From Marisa cornuarietis (Eukaryota; Mollusca; Gastropoda; Architaenioglossa; Ampullariidae): DNA of 64,000 nt. Position 1 is the stretch's first letter. Every line of letters begins with the position of its first letter. The position numbers and the translations under genes were made by a program. Positions 23,729 to 37,100 of this stretch are shown piece by piece. The DNA lies in NCBI GenBank assembly GCA_004794655.1, contig SMMW01000576.1:1240001-1304000 (forward strand), read 5' to 3'. The notes beneath the pieces were generated by a model that was given only the letters and a program-made list of their open reading frames with translations, searched no databases and was not told the origin of the DNA.

Positions 23729-25069
23729 GGGACCAGTTGCACAATGCACTTCTGATTTTAAACAATTTTAGGTCTTAAATATAGTCATAAAAACACTGCA
23801 CAACCCAATTTTACAAACACAGCTTTTTAAAAATAAAAATGTTTTTCGTGAGATTAAACTGCTAAAAGGACAGCATGAATGCAGCATGTTTTCTTTATGA
23901 ACGTTCTAAAATAATAATTCCCAAAATGTGAGTACATAATTACGTTTAATTGTCACGCTATAAGCCTTCAAACATAGGCATTCTCACCTGCCATTAGCAA
24001 AGCAGAGGAAAATTACTCTTCTACACTGGAGAGTTCCGTTGTGTCTAAGTACTATTTGTAACACCGAGGGTGACTTTGTTTAGCAAACCTGTTCTTGTCT
24101 TCGAGTCAGATGAAGAAACATCGCTCAGGTTGTCGTGTCCAAGAAGTGATTATCTTTTTTGCCCAGAAAATGAAAAGGCTGATTCTGAAATACATCCCTA
24201 AAGAGCTGAACTTTATTAAGAAGCTTCCACTAAAGTTAAAAAAAATTTAAGGTCCAAACCGATTTTACTCGACAAAGTGGTAAGTGAATCTTCTCCAGAT
24301 TACAATTTAATTGGCAACAATAACTATCATTGCTGTATACGTTGTGTTATTATTGAGTCTCTGTGACTATGTAGGCGTATTTGAGTTAATGTTTCCCTGT
24401 GTATTATTGTTAATAAAATATAAATACATTTCCAATGTGCGTTTGTCCTGTAATTTTTTTTATTTTATAGATGGTTAATGTTCCATCTTTGCATTTTTAT
24501 TTTATAGTTACAACTGACTGCTAATTATGACTTTTTACTAATATAAGATTGTTTTAAAATTGATACATAGTTATCGATTTTGAAATGTTTTGAGCAAATT
24601 CTTGAGTTCGCACGGCACGTTTAAACAAAGCAGTATAAACTAACTCCATCTGAGTTTCGAAGAGAACATTCAGCAAGAGAACTGAAAGTCCTGGTCTATT
24701 TTCTGTTACCGAAGATTGCATCTTTCCTCCTGGAATTCAGCTCATGCAGACGATGCTATTTTTAGAAATACCACCCTTTCATCGCTTTTTGTTTTCTCGA
24801 CAAATCCAGGTGTGATTAAGAGAAAAAAATCAATATAATGTTTCTCGTGCTTTTTCGTTATAACATACCACCGGAATTTATTTTTGTGATACTTTATGCT
24901 CTTTTTCTAGCGATTTTCGCTGATGCACGTGTTTTTTTCCGTCATCAGATTTTTCGTACGCGCTTGTTTACTGCCTCTAAATGGCATAGAAGTGACTTTT
25001 TAAAAAATTCTTTAAATTTGCTTCTTTATAACAGTTTTAAATTTTAGAAATATTGTGCAACTAGCCCCT
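23729..25069. repeat. Dispersed repeat copy 1 with AGTTGCACAA-type inverted ends
   Basis: The left end carries AGTTGCACAAT (23735-23745) and the right end its inverse ATTGTGCAACT (25052-25062), both next to GG/CC-rich termini. Internally, blocks at 23905-24420 and 24640-24930 align with 39650-40650 and 41420-41700. No coding frame survives. It is probably a non-autonomous or decayed DNA transposon of about 1.3 kb. Confidence 0.55.
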
Positions 25070-25408
25070 GGAATGAAGGGAGCTAACTCTTCGGATGCTT
25101 GACTACAGATTTTTTGTGAGTGTCTCTCGCGTACTGATTTCTTCTACCGTGGCATGCATTTCGCAGTTTCTTTGATTTATTACTCCCATGGAAAAGCCAA
25201 GAATTGTTTATCGACATAAAAGGCGAAAGAGTTATGCTTAAACGAGAAAAACGTTCGCACACTACAGCAACTCTACCAGCAGGAGATTTCTCGATGGCTG
25301 GCGCGGAATATTCAGTTTCTGATCTCAAAATCAAAAGTAATTTATTGACGAGCAGAAACCAGAAGGCGGCTGCCATATCTTCATATCTTTGTGAGACCTG
25401 CCATTCAC

Positions 25409-25540
<132 letters not shown>

Positions 25541-26241
25541 GAAAATCACGAAATATGTGTAGGCAGTACTTCCTAGGTATGTCGTCTTCAGGTTAATTTG
25601 CATAAGGTGACCGCATGTCACTGGGTTGAATTCACGTAATTATTTGTCCCCATTGTCCCATTTTTGTGTTTCCTATTTTTTAAGGGATTTGTCTTAAAAA
25701 ATTTTGCGTTGGCTGTCTTGAAGTTGCGAAAAATTAACGATTATACAGTTACTTTTACCCACTTATTACTCTTCGTCTTTACGAAATTACTTTTGCATTT
25801 TCACTTTTTCAGTGAATTTATCTTAACCCTTTTTGTGCTGACTGCCTTAGAGACAGGACAAATTAACTATTATTAAAATATATATTATTATATTATCATT
25901 ATACTTAAGCCTATAAATACTCCTCCTTTGCTACATATTCTTTTAAACGGGAAATAACTAGAGGAAAAGAGTGCGATGTTATGTGTTTTAAAGAAAGATT
26001 TAATTAGCTGAAAAGTAAAAATGTTTATGAGAAAGTTTTGTAAATCTAGCATGTTGGACGGCTCTGATTCCACATTGAACTTTCTAACAAAGAATTTAAA
26101 CATATACAACATTTGAAACACAATCGGATGGAAACATTTTCTAGGTCATAAAAAAGCTCTCATAGCATGGAGTTTCTTAACAATGACTTACCCACATGTT
26201 TGCTTCATCACTGTCGTCATCGACATGTAATCATCGTTTAT

Positions 26242-26498
26242 CCATCGTACAAAAGGTAATGGTAAATGACATCCCCTAAACTTTTCAGGTTGTTGGGATG
26301 TGAGGTGTTAGAGACCTTACATTTTTCCTATCCCTCCCTACCTTACCTTCTCCAACCCTCTGTAGAGTTAGGTACCCATTCCCGCCAGCTGGGTCGACTG
26401 GGGGAAGTTTGCTGCGCTAATCAGGTATCGAACCAGAGCACTTCTCTGTTCGGACACCAGCGCTCTAGCCACTCAGTTATCCGCTTACCCATCGTACA
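26242..26498 (-). mobile_element. tRNA-derived SINE with 10-bp target-site duplication
   Basis: The flanks are a perfect direct repeat CCATCGTACA (26242-26251 and 26489-26498). On the minus strand the element opens with a tRNA-like head: box A GAGTGGCTAGAGC (26474-26462) and box B GGTTCGATACC (26434-26424), the RNA polymerase III internal promoter. A tRNA-unrelated body of about 150 bp follows. Inserted body is 26252-26488. Confidence 0.75.
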
Positions 26499-27922
26499 CA
26501 TCCATATTACCCCTCAAAATAGGAAAACATCATAACATCAGTTCCAATGTGTATACATAGAGGTGGACGATCCGAACCCCCCCCCCCGACGAGAGAATAC
26601 TGCGCATGCGCTGGATAACAGACAAAATACCCTCATTGTCAGACGCTGCTGACTTTCCAGACTGCACTGGTGAGATCACTGATGTGGGGTGGTGGTGTAT
26701 AATACACACAGATTCATCTCCGCGTTCTTTAAACAAGCACAAAACAATTGCCTAAAGACTGTCGACCTACGTGTATTGTTAGTGGGTCTTAGACAAATAA
26801 CACCACACATGTACTACACAAAGTCATCGGGTTCACAGCCGCCTACAAAACACACAGAAAAACTACGTCTGCAAGTGAACACCTTGGCTATGATACTTAC
26901 ACAGGGTGCAATAATGTATGAATATAATTACACACAAAGAGTGCCATATCTTATAGGGTGAATTAACTTGTTATCTAAACCACACAGTTTTTTTTAAAAA
27001 GCTAGGCCTGATCGTTCATACATCAATTAAACAACTTGACGTTTTGGATGGCGGTCAGGATTGAATCTCAGCATCTTTCATTAATAATAATAATAATAAT
27101 AAATCCCTAACGCACTCACAAGTATTCACTAAGTTTATTTGGCATTTAGGTTGCAACAGAGGAGAGAAAAAGGTGCTCACAGTTGAAGGCGGGAACCATC
27201 CAGTCGTCTCAGCTGTTATGTTGAGTGAGAGCAGGACACAGCAGGACACAGCAGCTTGATTGAAGGCGAGAACCACACAGTCGCTTCAACTTTGTTGACT
27301 TTCCTCGTTTTCGTTTATTTTCTCTTTTGTTTTCACTTTCTCCATCGGGTTTTCAAACGTCTCTCTCATTACATTAAATATGCTTTACCTCATTTAGCGC
27401 GATGAGGACATAATTTACCCATTAACACTCGAGTTTCTACCACCATTCTCTAATCCTGCTTCCATTCCCATGTCGCGGCACACACGTCCTTGACATATAA
27501 ATGGCGACAGAAGCATCCATGCGCGGCTGGCGTTGGGCGAGGATCACGGGAGATTTCCCATGTCCTTGATGTCAGAGTGCAAAGGTCGAAAATCGTTTCT
27601 AACGATCTCGTGTCGTACAAAGCTGGGTATCTGATATCGGGTGTGTGAGTTAATCTCTGCAAAAGCCTCGATAATTTGTTTGACCATCGATGATGTTATG
27701 ACGAGATTTGTTATGCGACCTGATTCTCTTAGCATTTATAGAACATTATGTAAATAAAAATAGAAATTCAGATATATCTATGCAGGCGTTTTTACTTCAA
27801 CTTCAAAAGTAAAAAGTAGAGAAAACCATCCTTGCAACAAATAGACCATTAGAGAATCATCAAAATAAACTCGTAATTACCATTTTATTTTCTCTTTAAA
27901 ACGTATTCTGTCAAATACACAG

Positions 27923-28058
27923 AGAAACTTGAAAGGTGTCCATGGACGTGCGTGCTAATCCTAGGTCTTTATCTGAAGCCCTCCGCAAAGAATATCTCCA
28001 GAGGCATTGTGTCACGGAGACCAAAAGAACAATCAATGAAAGAGCTGCTGAGGCGATG
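27923..28058 (+). CDS. Candidate start-codon exon
   Basis: An acceptor CAAATACACAG ends at 27922. A 19-nt leader with an in-frame TGA precedes GTCCATGG (ATG at 27942). The 39 codons (M-D-V-R-A-N-P-R-S-L-S-E-A-L, K-E-Y-L-Q-R-H-C, N-E-R-A-A-E-A-M) look helical and end in phase 0 at GATG|GTAAAT. It may join the exon at 29700, which is also phase 0. I do not recognise the protein. Confidence 0.33.
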
Positions 28059-29259
28059 GTAAATTCTTTTCTTTTTTTGTGACCGAAAACTACACTAAAA
28101 GTGGGTCTCGCCTGTTATTGTCAAGAGACTGATAAATGCACACTAAAAATCGTATGGGGAGAAAAGTAAGAACCTACAGTAATTTTAAATGACAGTAATT
28201 GGGGGAGGCAAGCAGTTGTTTGGGATTCTCTGTTGGAAACAGAGCAGTTTCTTGTTGGTGTGTGTTTAACACTGATCCATACTGGTTTTTCATATATATG
28301 CATAAACGTTTATCTTAAGATACTTCGCTCATGCAGGACTCAATCAGCAATTTCTATACTGATCTTTCCTTACACACGCAAAATTCAGCGATATACACCA
28401 AGCAGCGAAACATCTTGCCACTTGGTTTGTAAATGGAACAGAACAGATGAAATATAAAATCTTTTCTTTATCAGATAAATAGGAACGAACAATTGAGCAA
28501 GTTTGGTAAAGTTTCTATGGGACGGTTCTTTGTTAGTCTTGGTCAAACCTTTGTCCCTATCTGACAGGTTAAGAATGGCCTTCAGGGAAGTTTTCACGTA
28601 AATGCAGTATGCAAGAGCTCCACAGGTGTGAAGAAAGGCGAGAAACCCAAAATGTTTTTTAATATGAAAAGAGATAGTAAAAACATCCACCGTAACATTC
28701 GCAAAACAGAACAAAAATAAAAGTCACACAATACTACTGAAATAAATGTTAGCCTGCTGATAAGGTATGCATTTCACACTGCAATAAGGACATTAAAAAA
28801 CTGTAGAATGTTTTGGTGCAAAAACTATTTAAAGAATAATAAAGAAAAACAAATAATACGTAGGAATGAATAAACTGAGACGAGTATCAAAAGCACAAAA
28901 AAGATTTCTTGGAAAAATCGCGCTTGTTGTACTTAACACACTTTAATATAACGCATAGCATTTTCCTTTTAAAAAAAAATAGTCAGCAGGATCTCTTTGC
29001 CCTCAAGGTCGTTACAATGTTCGTCCCGCTCTTGTGAGATCAGCATCTAAAATTAGAAGCGAATCTTCAAGAAGTCGTTGTAGTTTACACACTTTCTTCT
29101 GCGGTCGGTTCTTCGCGAGTTCACAGCAGAGCCGCACAAAGCCAGACTGCGTGGGAGGATGCTGACAAAATGGTCTAGGGATGCACCGTTTTATTATTAT
29201 TATTGTTTAACCTAGTCAATGACACTGTACGTCACGCACTTCTCGGATATTCTCCAAGT

Positions 29260-29620
29260 AAACTTTTGGGGCCCGGCCCTCCATAACTCTCGCTGTGCGG
29301 CTGCCCGGCCTCCAAACAACTCCCAGGCATCGATCGGGCGGCAAAGGGACGCAACCCTCCTTCCTCTACTTCCCTCCCTTGTCCCAGGCCCGCAACTTTT
29401 TTACTTTTCGTCCGGTTTCCAGTGCCTACTCGCGAGGTCATGAGGATAAGGGAGACGCGTGGGCGGCGGTAGCTGGTGGTGGCGGTGGAAGTATGGTGCT
29501 GGTGGCTGCGGTGAGGTAAGAGTAGGGTTAGGGTGGGGAGGAGAGCGGTCTCGGAGCTGTGTGTAACCCTAGGTGTCTGTTTTGTCCGTCGCCGCTCCGC
29601 GTGTTCCCTCTGTCGGATTT
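29260..29620. promoter_or_regulatory. CpG-rich block preceding the 29.7 kb exon candidate
   Basis: Noticeably GC- and CpG-rich inside AT-rich sequence. GCGGTGAG|GTAAGA near 29516 could be a donor of a 5' UTR exon on the plus strand. The long minus-strand frame here (29232-29660) is better explained by GC composition. Confidence 0.25.
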
Positions 29621-29699
29621 GTGAATGAATCGGCGAAAAATCCACCCACACAAGCCGCAATATCTATTACTCTGTGTCTCAACGTTTCATCAATCAAAG

Positions 29700-29791
29700 A
29701 TGGCAGCCACTACTTTGTCATTATTCCCAACGGATGACCTGGTCTATCAAGTTGACATCTGCCGCAACACAACGGTTATCAGTAATGACCT
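29700..29791 (+). CDS. Candidate coding exon downstream of a CpG-rich block
   Basis: ATGGCAGCC at 29700 follows CAATCAAAG, which can be read as a Kozak-like start or as an AAG acceptor. The frame M-A-A-T-T-L-S-L-F-P-T-D-D-L-V-Y-Q-V runs 92 nt to GACCT|GTAAGT, a perfect donor (phase 2). A GC-rich block at 29260-29620, unlike the AT-rich surroundings, precedes it as a promoter would. Either a first exon or the next exon after 27923-28058. Product unknown. Confidence 0.35.
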
Positions 29792-30871
29792 GTAAGTTAA
29801 GAGTCATTTCCTTGATGTAGCTTCGTCAGCAAGCGCAAAGAATAGTCCTTCTGTCGAGAAAACGACAGCCTTTGTTGATACTGCCGAATCATATTCAGGC
29901 AAAGAAAAAACATTCTTAACTTTTTTTTAAAAAGATGTTTAATTCCCTAATTGCCAAGCTCTGGTTGCTGCACAAGAATGGGCAATAAATGAGCGCCGCC
30001 TCTTGTACTCACAAATGCATTTTTAAAAGCCTGACTTAAGGCCTGACACAGTTTTTAAAAAACCTTCTATACGATAGCGCAAGTTTTTCACATCGTTTGT
30101 TTTCCCCTTGAATGAATCGTCAAAAAATGAATATCACGCTATCGGTTGGCATGGAAACGGTCCAACCGGCGCCTAAACAAACATTTTTGAAAGCTTATAT
30201 CTCATTTAATTTTATGAGTAGATTCAAAATTCTTTTTGAAATGGTCGAATAAAGGATAGATCTACTATCTAAGGTGAAAAATTAGTAACATTAGCTTAGT
30301 TTTTTATGAATATGTTTTCTACAACGGTGTGTTTACATTTAAGAAAATTTGATTTAAAATAGTGTAACTACTAAACTACTGAATTTTTTTTAAGTCTCCT
30401 TAAAAATGTTTAGATACATATAAAGAAAAACTCGACCAAATTTCAGGTCTGTATCACATATCAATATACAGTTGTAAGGTTCTAAAATCAACAAATTTTA
30501 ACAAAAGCGAGAAACTGAGGAAACGAGAAAAAATGTGAAAGCTTAGTAACTCCATGTAAGCCTTTAAGCATTTAAGTGTTTAAATGAAAATATAGCAATC
30601 TTTTAATGTTTTCCTGCATATAACTTTAACATAACCAATAAAATTAATTGTTTATATCACTTTTAGGAAAGTCAATATGAATGCTGTCGTGTGTACAAAT
30701 GCTGACTAGTCTGAAAAAGAAATACATCTATAATTAAAAGTGGTGTTTGCTAACATTAAACTGCACAGTTATGGGTTCAGTTAGTTACCTAGGGGTTTAG
30801 TGTCCACTAGCTTTGGCCATCTCTGGTCGCTTGGTATCTAACATTTAGTGAAGCTGCCCAGCATCTTCCTT

Positions 30872-31126
30872 TCAATTTTTGTGACCATCTACTGAAGTAG
30901 CAGGATTAGTAGCAAACACCTTGTGCTCGTCTTTCTCAGCCAGCAATTGCAGGGTGATAGCATGCACATCAACATATAACTCTTTCATTAAGAGTATCAG
31001 TTCAAAAGCTTCCTCATTAAGCTGCAGACAGAGCTGAATCCTCAGGAAAGAAGTCTTTGTGGCGTATAACCTATTCGTGAAATCCAGACATACATCATTG
31101 AGTGCACCAGCATTTTGAGCAGCTGC
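30872..31126 (-). CDS. Minus-strand exon candidate, helical
   Basis: No ATG, but a continuous 84-codon frame: A-A-A-Q-N-A-G-A-L-N-D-V-C, L-R-I-Q-L-C-L-Q-L-N-E-E-A-F-E-L, L-Q-L-L-A-E-K-D-E-H-K, to TGA at 30872-30874. Leu/Glu/Lys spacing is coiled-coil-like. GAATATGAGCAG just upstream could be the acceptor. Another small frame near 31185-31235 (N-L-Q-K-I-K-N-Y-L-V-K) ends in ACCAGAG|GTAATT and may be the preceding exon. Could be a pseudogene; family not recognised. Confidence 0.33.
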   Translation of the reverse strand, partial: AAAQNAGALNDVCLDFTNRLYATKTSFLRIQLCLQLNEEAFELILLMKELYVDVHAITLQLLAEKDEHKVFATNPATSVDGHKN

Positions 31127-31645
31127 TCATATTCTACTCTTCTGTATGCTATAAGTATTTTATGAATTACCTCTGGTCACATAGATTAAAGATGGATGAT
31201 TTTTTACAAGGTAGTTCTTTATTTTCTGCAAATTAGTTCTGGAAAATGAACCAGCTCTCTGGCCTTTTAGGGGACTGACAGTGTTCTGATCTCTAGACAC
31301 TGAATGCTACAAACATTTTATTTGTTAGGAATATTGTACGTAATTGCCAGTCCGCACACATCCTGTTTGTTACAGTTGGTTTGAGTAAGACACCCCAACC
31401 CACACCCACCCACCCTTTGTTCCTTAGACAGCTTATGTCTAAGACCGTGGCTAGATATGTGTATGCACGAGACAGTCTATCTTCTCTTTTTCTTGTTGAC
31501 AGTCAGGGCACAGGTTTGACTTACGTGCAAAGGAATCATCATCAAACAGGAGATATTCAAAATGTCTTTACACATGTCCGTATTAGGAATGTTTTGACAC
31601 TTTGGCTTGTCCAGAAAAGAGCAGGAATCAAAGCATGGGAAACTT

Positions 31646-31980
31646 CTATCGAACGTGACCTGGTCTTTGTTTAAAGGTGAATGTATGTTCTCTAATGGTG
31701 TGCAACGTGAGCCAGCTTTTCAAAAGGCTGACTGTGCTTCTATAATTTATATGTCCCAAACATTCCCTATTTTCGCTATTTCTGAGCTCAGTAGGAGCAA
31801 ATATGAAATCAGTCACTCTTTTTTGTGACAAAACGTACATATTGGTAGATAGATTTATGAAAATCCTCTTAATGAGTGGAAAGAGGACATGTTGAACATT
31901 TGCCATAATCTCAAAATGACTAAAATTATAATTTTCCTCAAATTTGATGGTTATGTTTGGTCTTAAAGATTCACGCACCA
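31646..31980 (-). CDS. Minus-strand exon candidate, unidentified
   Basis: GTTTCATTTTGCCTGCAG ending at 31981 is a strong acceptor. The frame then runs 111 codons to TAG at 31646-31648 (V-V-R-E-S-L-R-P-N-I-T-I-K-F-E-E-N, F-E-I-M-A-N-V-Q-H-V). No repeats or low complexity. Together with 30872-31126 it may mark a minus-strand gene or retired transposon gene here. The overlapping plus-strand frames look worse. Confidence 0.33.
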
Positions 31981-32109
31981 CTGCAGGCAAAATGAAACGC
32001 CTCTTCCACTTAGTGATTAGTTACCGTCTTTCGTCTTTTTAAAGTAAAAAATAAAGTACCATTCTTCCTATACTTTTGAGAGCATTAAAAAGCGATTTAA
32101 ATGTTATAG

Positions 32110-32176
32110 GGGATTCATTGCCTCCACCACGATTACCACCACCACGATTACCACCACCACCACCACCACCACCACC

Positions 32177-32248
<72 letters not shown>

Positions 32249-32270
32249 TTCTTCTTCTTCTTCTTCTTTA
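32110..32270. repeat. (CCA)n(TCA)n(TCT)n trinucleotide microsatellite
   Basis: Three adjoining blocks related by single-base changes (CCA, TCA, TCT). The apparent poly-Pro/poly-Ser frame across it is an artefact of the repeat. Confidence 0.97.
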
Positions 32271-33119
32271 TCGTCGTCTCTTTGTCTTCATCTTGCCGTG
32301 ATCATTTTTTTTACAAATAGATATAAATATTAGAAGAATTTTGTGGATTTACGATATAATTAGCAATTAAACGTTTGATATTGTTTTAGCCTTGAAGTCA
32401 TCAACTGAAGACACAGAAACAAACGCTATTTCCAAACCTATTCGAACTTGCTTTTGAATCTTTTTGAATGGTTGGGGTGTTTTGTGATTGAAACTCGGTA
32501 TAGGCACATTTAACAGCTCTCTTAAGGAATCTAGCGATGAAATTTGCACGTCCTCCAAAGAGTGATAGTTAAAGGCCACCCATCGCAGCAAGCACATAGG
32601 TTCAATATTCAAGACAGAAAATATACCGAAAAACTGAGATTAGGCATGTACACGAAACGGGTAAAGTTTTTCGTGGAGTGTGTTAAATTTTTATTTAGCC
32701 TTGTTCGCTACACGAGTGAGGTGGACATCATTAGTAAGCCTCACACTTTCAAAAATATAGAGCAAAGGCGCGTATTTTGAATTTATTATCGTCACTAGAC
32801 TTTCGAAGATTTCTTGTGTTCTCGTTAACATATTGACGTAACAAATAAAGAGTTTTTTAAAAGCTATTTTATTAAATATTTAAGAGGGAACAATCACAGC
32901 AGTACCAGTGATTTTTTAGGCACAATGATGCGCTTCACATGACATCAGAACTCTACCCTTGTGTATTGCGGTGCCCTTGAAACATTCTCCCTCTTCGCCT
33001 CTGAACCAATCGGCGCCTCGGATTACAGCCCTCTTAAGCTGCTGCCACCTAGGAAATTGTCTCCCTTTCCCACCCACCCACCTCGCAAAAAAGAGAAAAA
33101 AAGGTTATAGCAGTCATTT

Positions 33120-33380
33120 TCGTGCCGATCTGTGACGTGCAAAAACCGGATACGGATGCTGGTGTCTGTAGCGCTACAATTCATCGATACATCTCGCGCA
33201 CATACCCCCCCCCCGGCGTCCAGCGGTCATCTTCTGCTGTCCAGTCTATCCCCATCCTTCCCCGTATGACTCACGTACATCGACTGCACGTGCCGGGGAG
33301 GTCACGTGACGTTATTTCAGACCTGAAGGTGACGCTAAGCACGCGGGCCAGCAGTTTACTTATATTCCGCGGCAATTAAT
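33120..33380. promoter_or_regulatory. GC-rich block with paired E-boxes and CRE-like site
   Basis: CACGTG occurs at 33287-33292 and 33303-33308, the second inside GTCACGTGAC directly followed by a TGACGTTA CRE-like motif. Raised CpG density compared with neighbours. Same GTCACGTGAC palindrome as in the duplicated blocks near 11.26 and 15.19 kb. Role inferred only. Confidence 0.25.
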
Positions 33381-34109
33381 CAGACAGTCGGGCCGGCTTC
33401 CAGCTGATGACTCACTGTCGGCCCCCCTCTTCTCCTCCCCCCCCCCACCGCCAGCCCTGCTTCCACAGCCCGACTTGCATCCCATCGGGAGGGCTCGGTG
33501 CCCAAGTTCTCAGAGCGGAAAAGTTAATTTTTCTCTCCACTCTTCCTACCCTCCAAAGGGTCTCGGCGCAACATCTTTATATCCATCGCTTCTCAGTGCA
33601 CCGTAAAGTAAATAATGCAGATCTGGGAGTATTGTCAAATTGTTGACTAGACCTCAGTGAGTTAAAGTTGAGTTTATGTCCCTCAAAGCCAGCGCTGACT
33701 CTTGCACCAAGCGTGCGTTTTAACCAATGGTCATATTATATAGTTATTTATCTTTATTTATTACATCTCATGAACAATCTAGTTCCAACAGCACGAAATC
33801 ATGGACAATGTTGCCTTTAACAAACCAATAATAATAACAGAAAGCTAGTTTTATAGCCCAAAGCGTTTTTTTTTCACGAGTAGAAAGTACTATTTCCGGC
33901 GTGACCCTGACCTTTCACATTGGATCAAGTAATAATTTTTGGTAGGTTCTAATCTGATGCCACACTTTACGGCAGTGTGTTAGCTTGAGAAGCAGTAGAC
34001 CACATAACACAAAATGTCTAGAAATAATCTGATAATTGTATGTTCCACCATTTCTGGTTATCAGGCAGGTATTACGTAACGTTCTTACAGACATAATGAT
34101 CTGGTTTTG

Positions 34110-34110
<1 letters not shown>

Positions 34111-34165
<55 letters not shown>

Positions 34166-34168
34166 CAC
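34111..34168. repeat. (AC)n microsatellite
   Basis: Perfect AC run with one GC interruption near its end. Confidence 0.97.
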
Positions 34169-37100
34169 TATGGCCCCCAAAAGTAAACCGTCTGTCTACC
34201 TACATGCGATGAACGTCAGACAAAAAAAGTTACTGACCATCTTGTTTATAAAAGAGAGAGCCCGGATGACACTGAGATAACGTGTAGTTTCAAGATCAAA
34301 ACTAATTTTTGTTATGTTACCATCGCCATGAAGAGATCGCTATATTTACAATATTATAACGTCTCAGTATTAAGAAACGAAGGAGATGACTGATTGAGAA
34401 AAAAATAACATTCAGGATGGAGCACTTCGTGCAAGTGCCTGCATAAATCCTGACATTCGTTTTAGCGTTGGCGGTCTGTTGATGACAAACTTTATGACGT
34501 AAACATTTCCCTGTGCACACGATCTGACCGCCGTCCATCAAATCCCTGTTCTTTAAATAATAACATAATACCAAAAAAACCTTGAGCGCAGACGCCATTC
34601 TCGGTCAGCCAGAAAATGCTCATTGGCTGTACAAGTGTTAGAGGCCACAGTTGCCAAATCAATTGCGAGAGGCTAACGAGAGCCTTTAGCGGCGTTTACC
34701 GGAACAGGGCGATGCTCGTGCACACATCTCCCGCCCAACATCTTCCTCCCACGCGGGCGCCAAGACCTGTATGACGTCATATCTTGACCTTTTCCTAAAA
34801 TAGTTGAAGGAGTGTGTGTGTTGGGGGGGGATAGGGGTGGTGGTGGAGGGAGGTGGTTTTAAGCAAGAAGTGTTTGGAGGAGATCGATGCTCTCGTCTTA
34901 CTGCGCTGTCCGTTCTGTTCGCAAGGTTCCATGTGAATAAACAAGAAGAAATGTTTTGACTCTCTTCACCGAGGTCGCGGAGATCTTGGACGCCGTGCGG
35001 ACGTGTCACTGTGTCCGCGGCTTTCGCTTTCATTCTCGACACCCAGGCTATTTCAGGATTGGACACTAAAAAGCTTCTTCTTCAATAACATACATTTTCC
35101 ATACAAGGTCAACATTTCGCTAAGCACGTTAGGCAAATGCAACCACTAGGGGGCTTCCCAAGCGCTATTATCACCTCTGGTCAGACCAAATCAACCACGG
35201 GAACTTCAGCAAGTTCATTTACAAAACTCTCCAGAATGTCGCTGGTCTGACAGTCTACATAGAGGATAATCCTTCCATAACACTGTTATGCCCCAACCGC
35301 AAAACCTCGTCAAAGTATTACAATTAATTAAAGGTACCATTTATTAGTAAACGTATGTTTAGTCCTCTTTTTTCTATGAATGCCCAGGTCTGTGTAAAGA
35401 ATTTTTGAACTGACCTAAATAATAGTCAGTTAAGATGTTTTCTCGTATATGTGTCTATATATATATATAAATATTGTATGTACTATATCCAATGTTTCTT
35501 TATGTTGTGTGCGTTTGTTGCACTTTTGCTTATGGTGCACATTAATCAGCATCACAGACTGAAATTCTGAATGACCGAAAAAAGACAGCAGACGGATGAA
35601 TACCAAGGAATAAGAAGTACTGTGTATAACGAAGATATTTTCGCAAACCATAACTTTCGTTGATTATGTGACGCGCATTGAGTACTGTCGACAGGAGCTC
35701 ACGACGACATCTTGATTTACTGAAGACAGTTAAGGGAATTCTGATCTCAAACCATCCACAGAGCGGGAGGTGTACTCAAGTGAAATCAGACTATAGTTTG
35801 ATTTGCAGTTGTTTTGCCAAAGATGTCCACCCACGACGCCCACGCGGGGGATCAACACAATAGCGTCAATTGTGAACATCGTCTCGAGACTTTGCTGGGG
35901 GAGCAGACGATGTTTTCAAGTTACCACCGCCCTTCAAACGACACTTTGATGTTAGTTACTCGGAAACTGGTTCCATGTGCGAACACCAGCCACAAGTAGT
36001 TGAGGGCAGCTATTCACCAATTCCTCTTCTCTCCAATAGTTCATCAGACAGATTTTTTTTTCAAGGGGAAAAAGATGAAAAAGGAACCGAGCAGAGATAT
36101 TTAGTGTTTGCGTGAACTCTTGCTAGAAGAGTTGGTCCACGCGTTTTAGAGGGATCTCTGCTTTTATTAAAACTCTCATAACTGTTGCGAAAAGCCGACA
36201 TTCTTGAAATGTAACAGCAACTTATAGCTTTGAGCATGACGTCACATGTCTTTGTGTGGGACGTGTCGAAAGCTTTCTCAAGATTTAGCAAATCAATAAG
36301 AAAAGTTTTATGCCAAGCTTAAAAGGTCAAAGGAGGAAATAGTGGTTTGAAATAATTTTTTTTTTCTATTACAGCCTAGTACTTGTTTTCCTGGTAAATT
36401 CTTATAACGAAAGCAGGACTCATTGGCTGTCATTCATTTTTTTTTTGGGGGGGGGAATAAAAAAAGCCTTTAGAAAGTTTGCCTTCTTTGTTTTTGCATC
36501 ATTTACAATTCAGCTGTCGTAGCTTCATTTGATAGCATAACAAGATACGTATTATCGGTTGGTAATGTATTTCAGTCAAAATACTTCTTGTTGATATTAA
36601 ATAAGAGAGCATTTATGAACTCGTTTAGATTTACGTTTTAAGCATTTAAGTTCCTTATGGACTCGTTCAACTATGCCTCATTAGTGCTGAGTGTGTCTTC
36701 ACATGCACAAATAGTTGTAAAAGAAAGTTTTAGAAATGCATCGAGTTCAAATAGTACCTGTCTACAGCAACAGTGGTAACAAAAGCGGATATTTGTGGAA
36801 AGGAAAGAATGCTATTTCTAGCCTTTGCCATTCCGGTCAGGCCAGGCCTCTGTTCGAAGGAAATTGGACGAATGTTTCGAGTGGATGAATGTTTGGGTTG
36901 GATGGCTGTTTCACCTGAACAGATTCATCGCTAGTTGTGCGATCGTCGATACACTGCAAGCGACGAGTTTGCTTTCCTCGCCTATTCTGCCGCTCGAGTG
37001 AAACCTTTAAGTCACTTAGTGACGCGTAAACTAACTCGAGTATCCCGTTCTAGCCGGGGAAGGGTCTCCATCTACTGAAGCCCCATCGTTCCCCATCACC

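Noticed and set aside
27544..27735. 63-codon minus-strand frame with a start Met
   Set aside because: Looks protein-like, but has no splice signals, and a second overlapping frame is equally open.
29232..29660. 142-codon minus-strand frame
   Set aside because: Open because of high GC; no family motifs and no splice context.
32076..32333. Poly-Pro/poly-Ser protein
   Set aside because: It is a translation of a CCA/TCA/TCT microsatellite.
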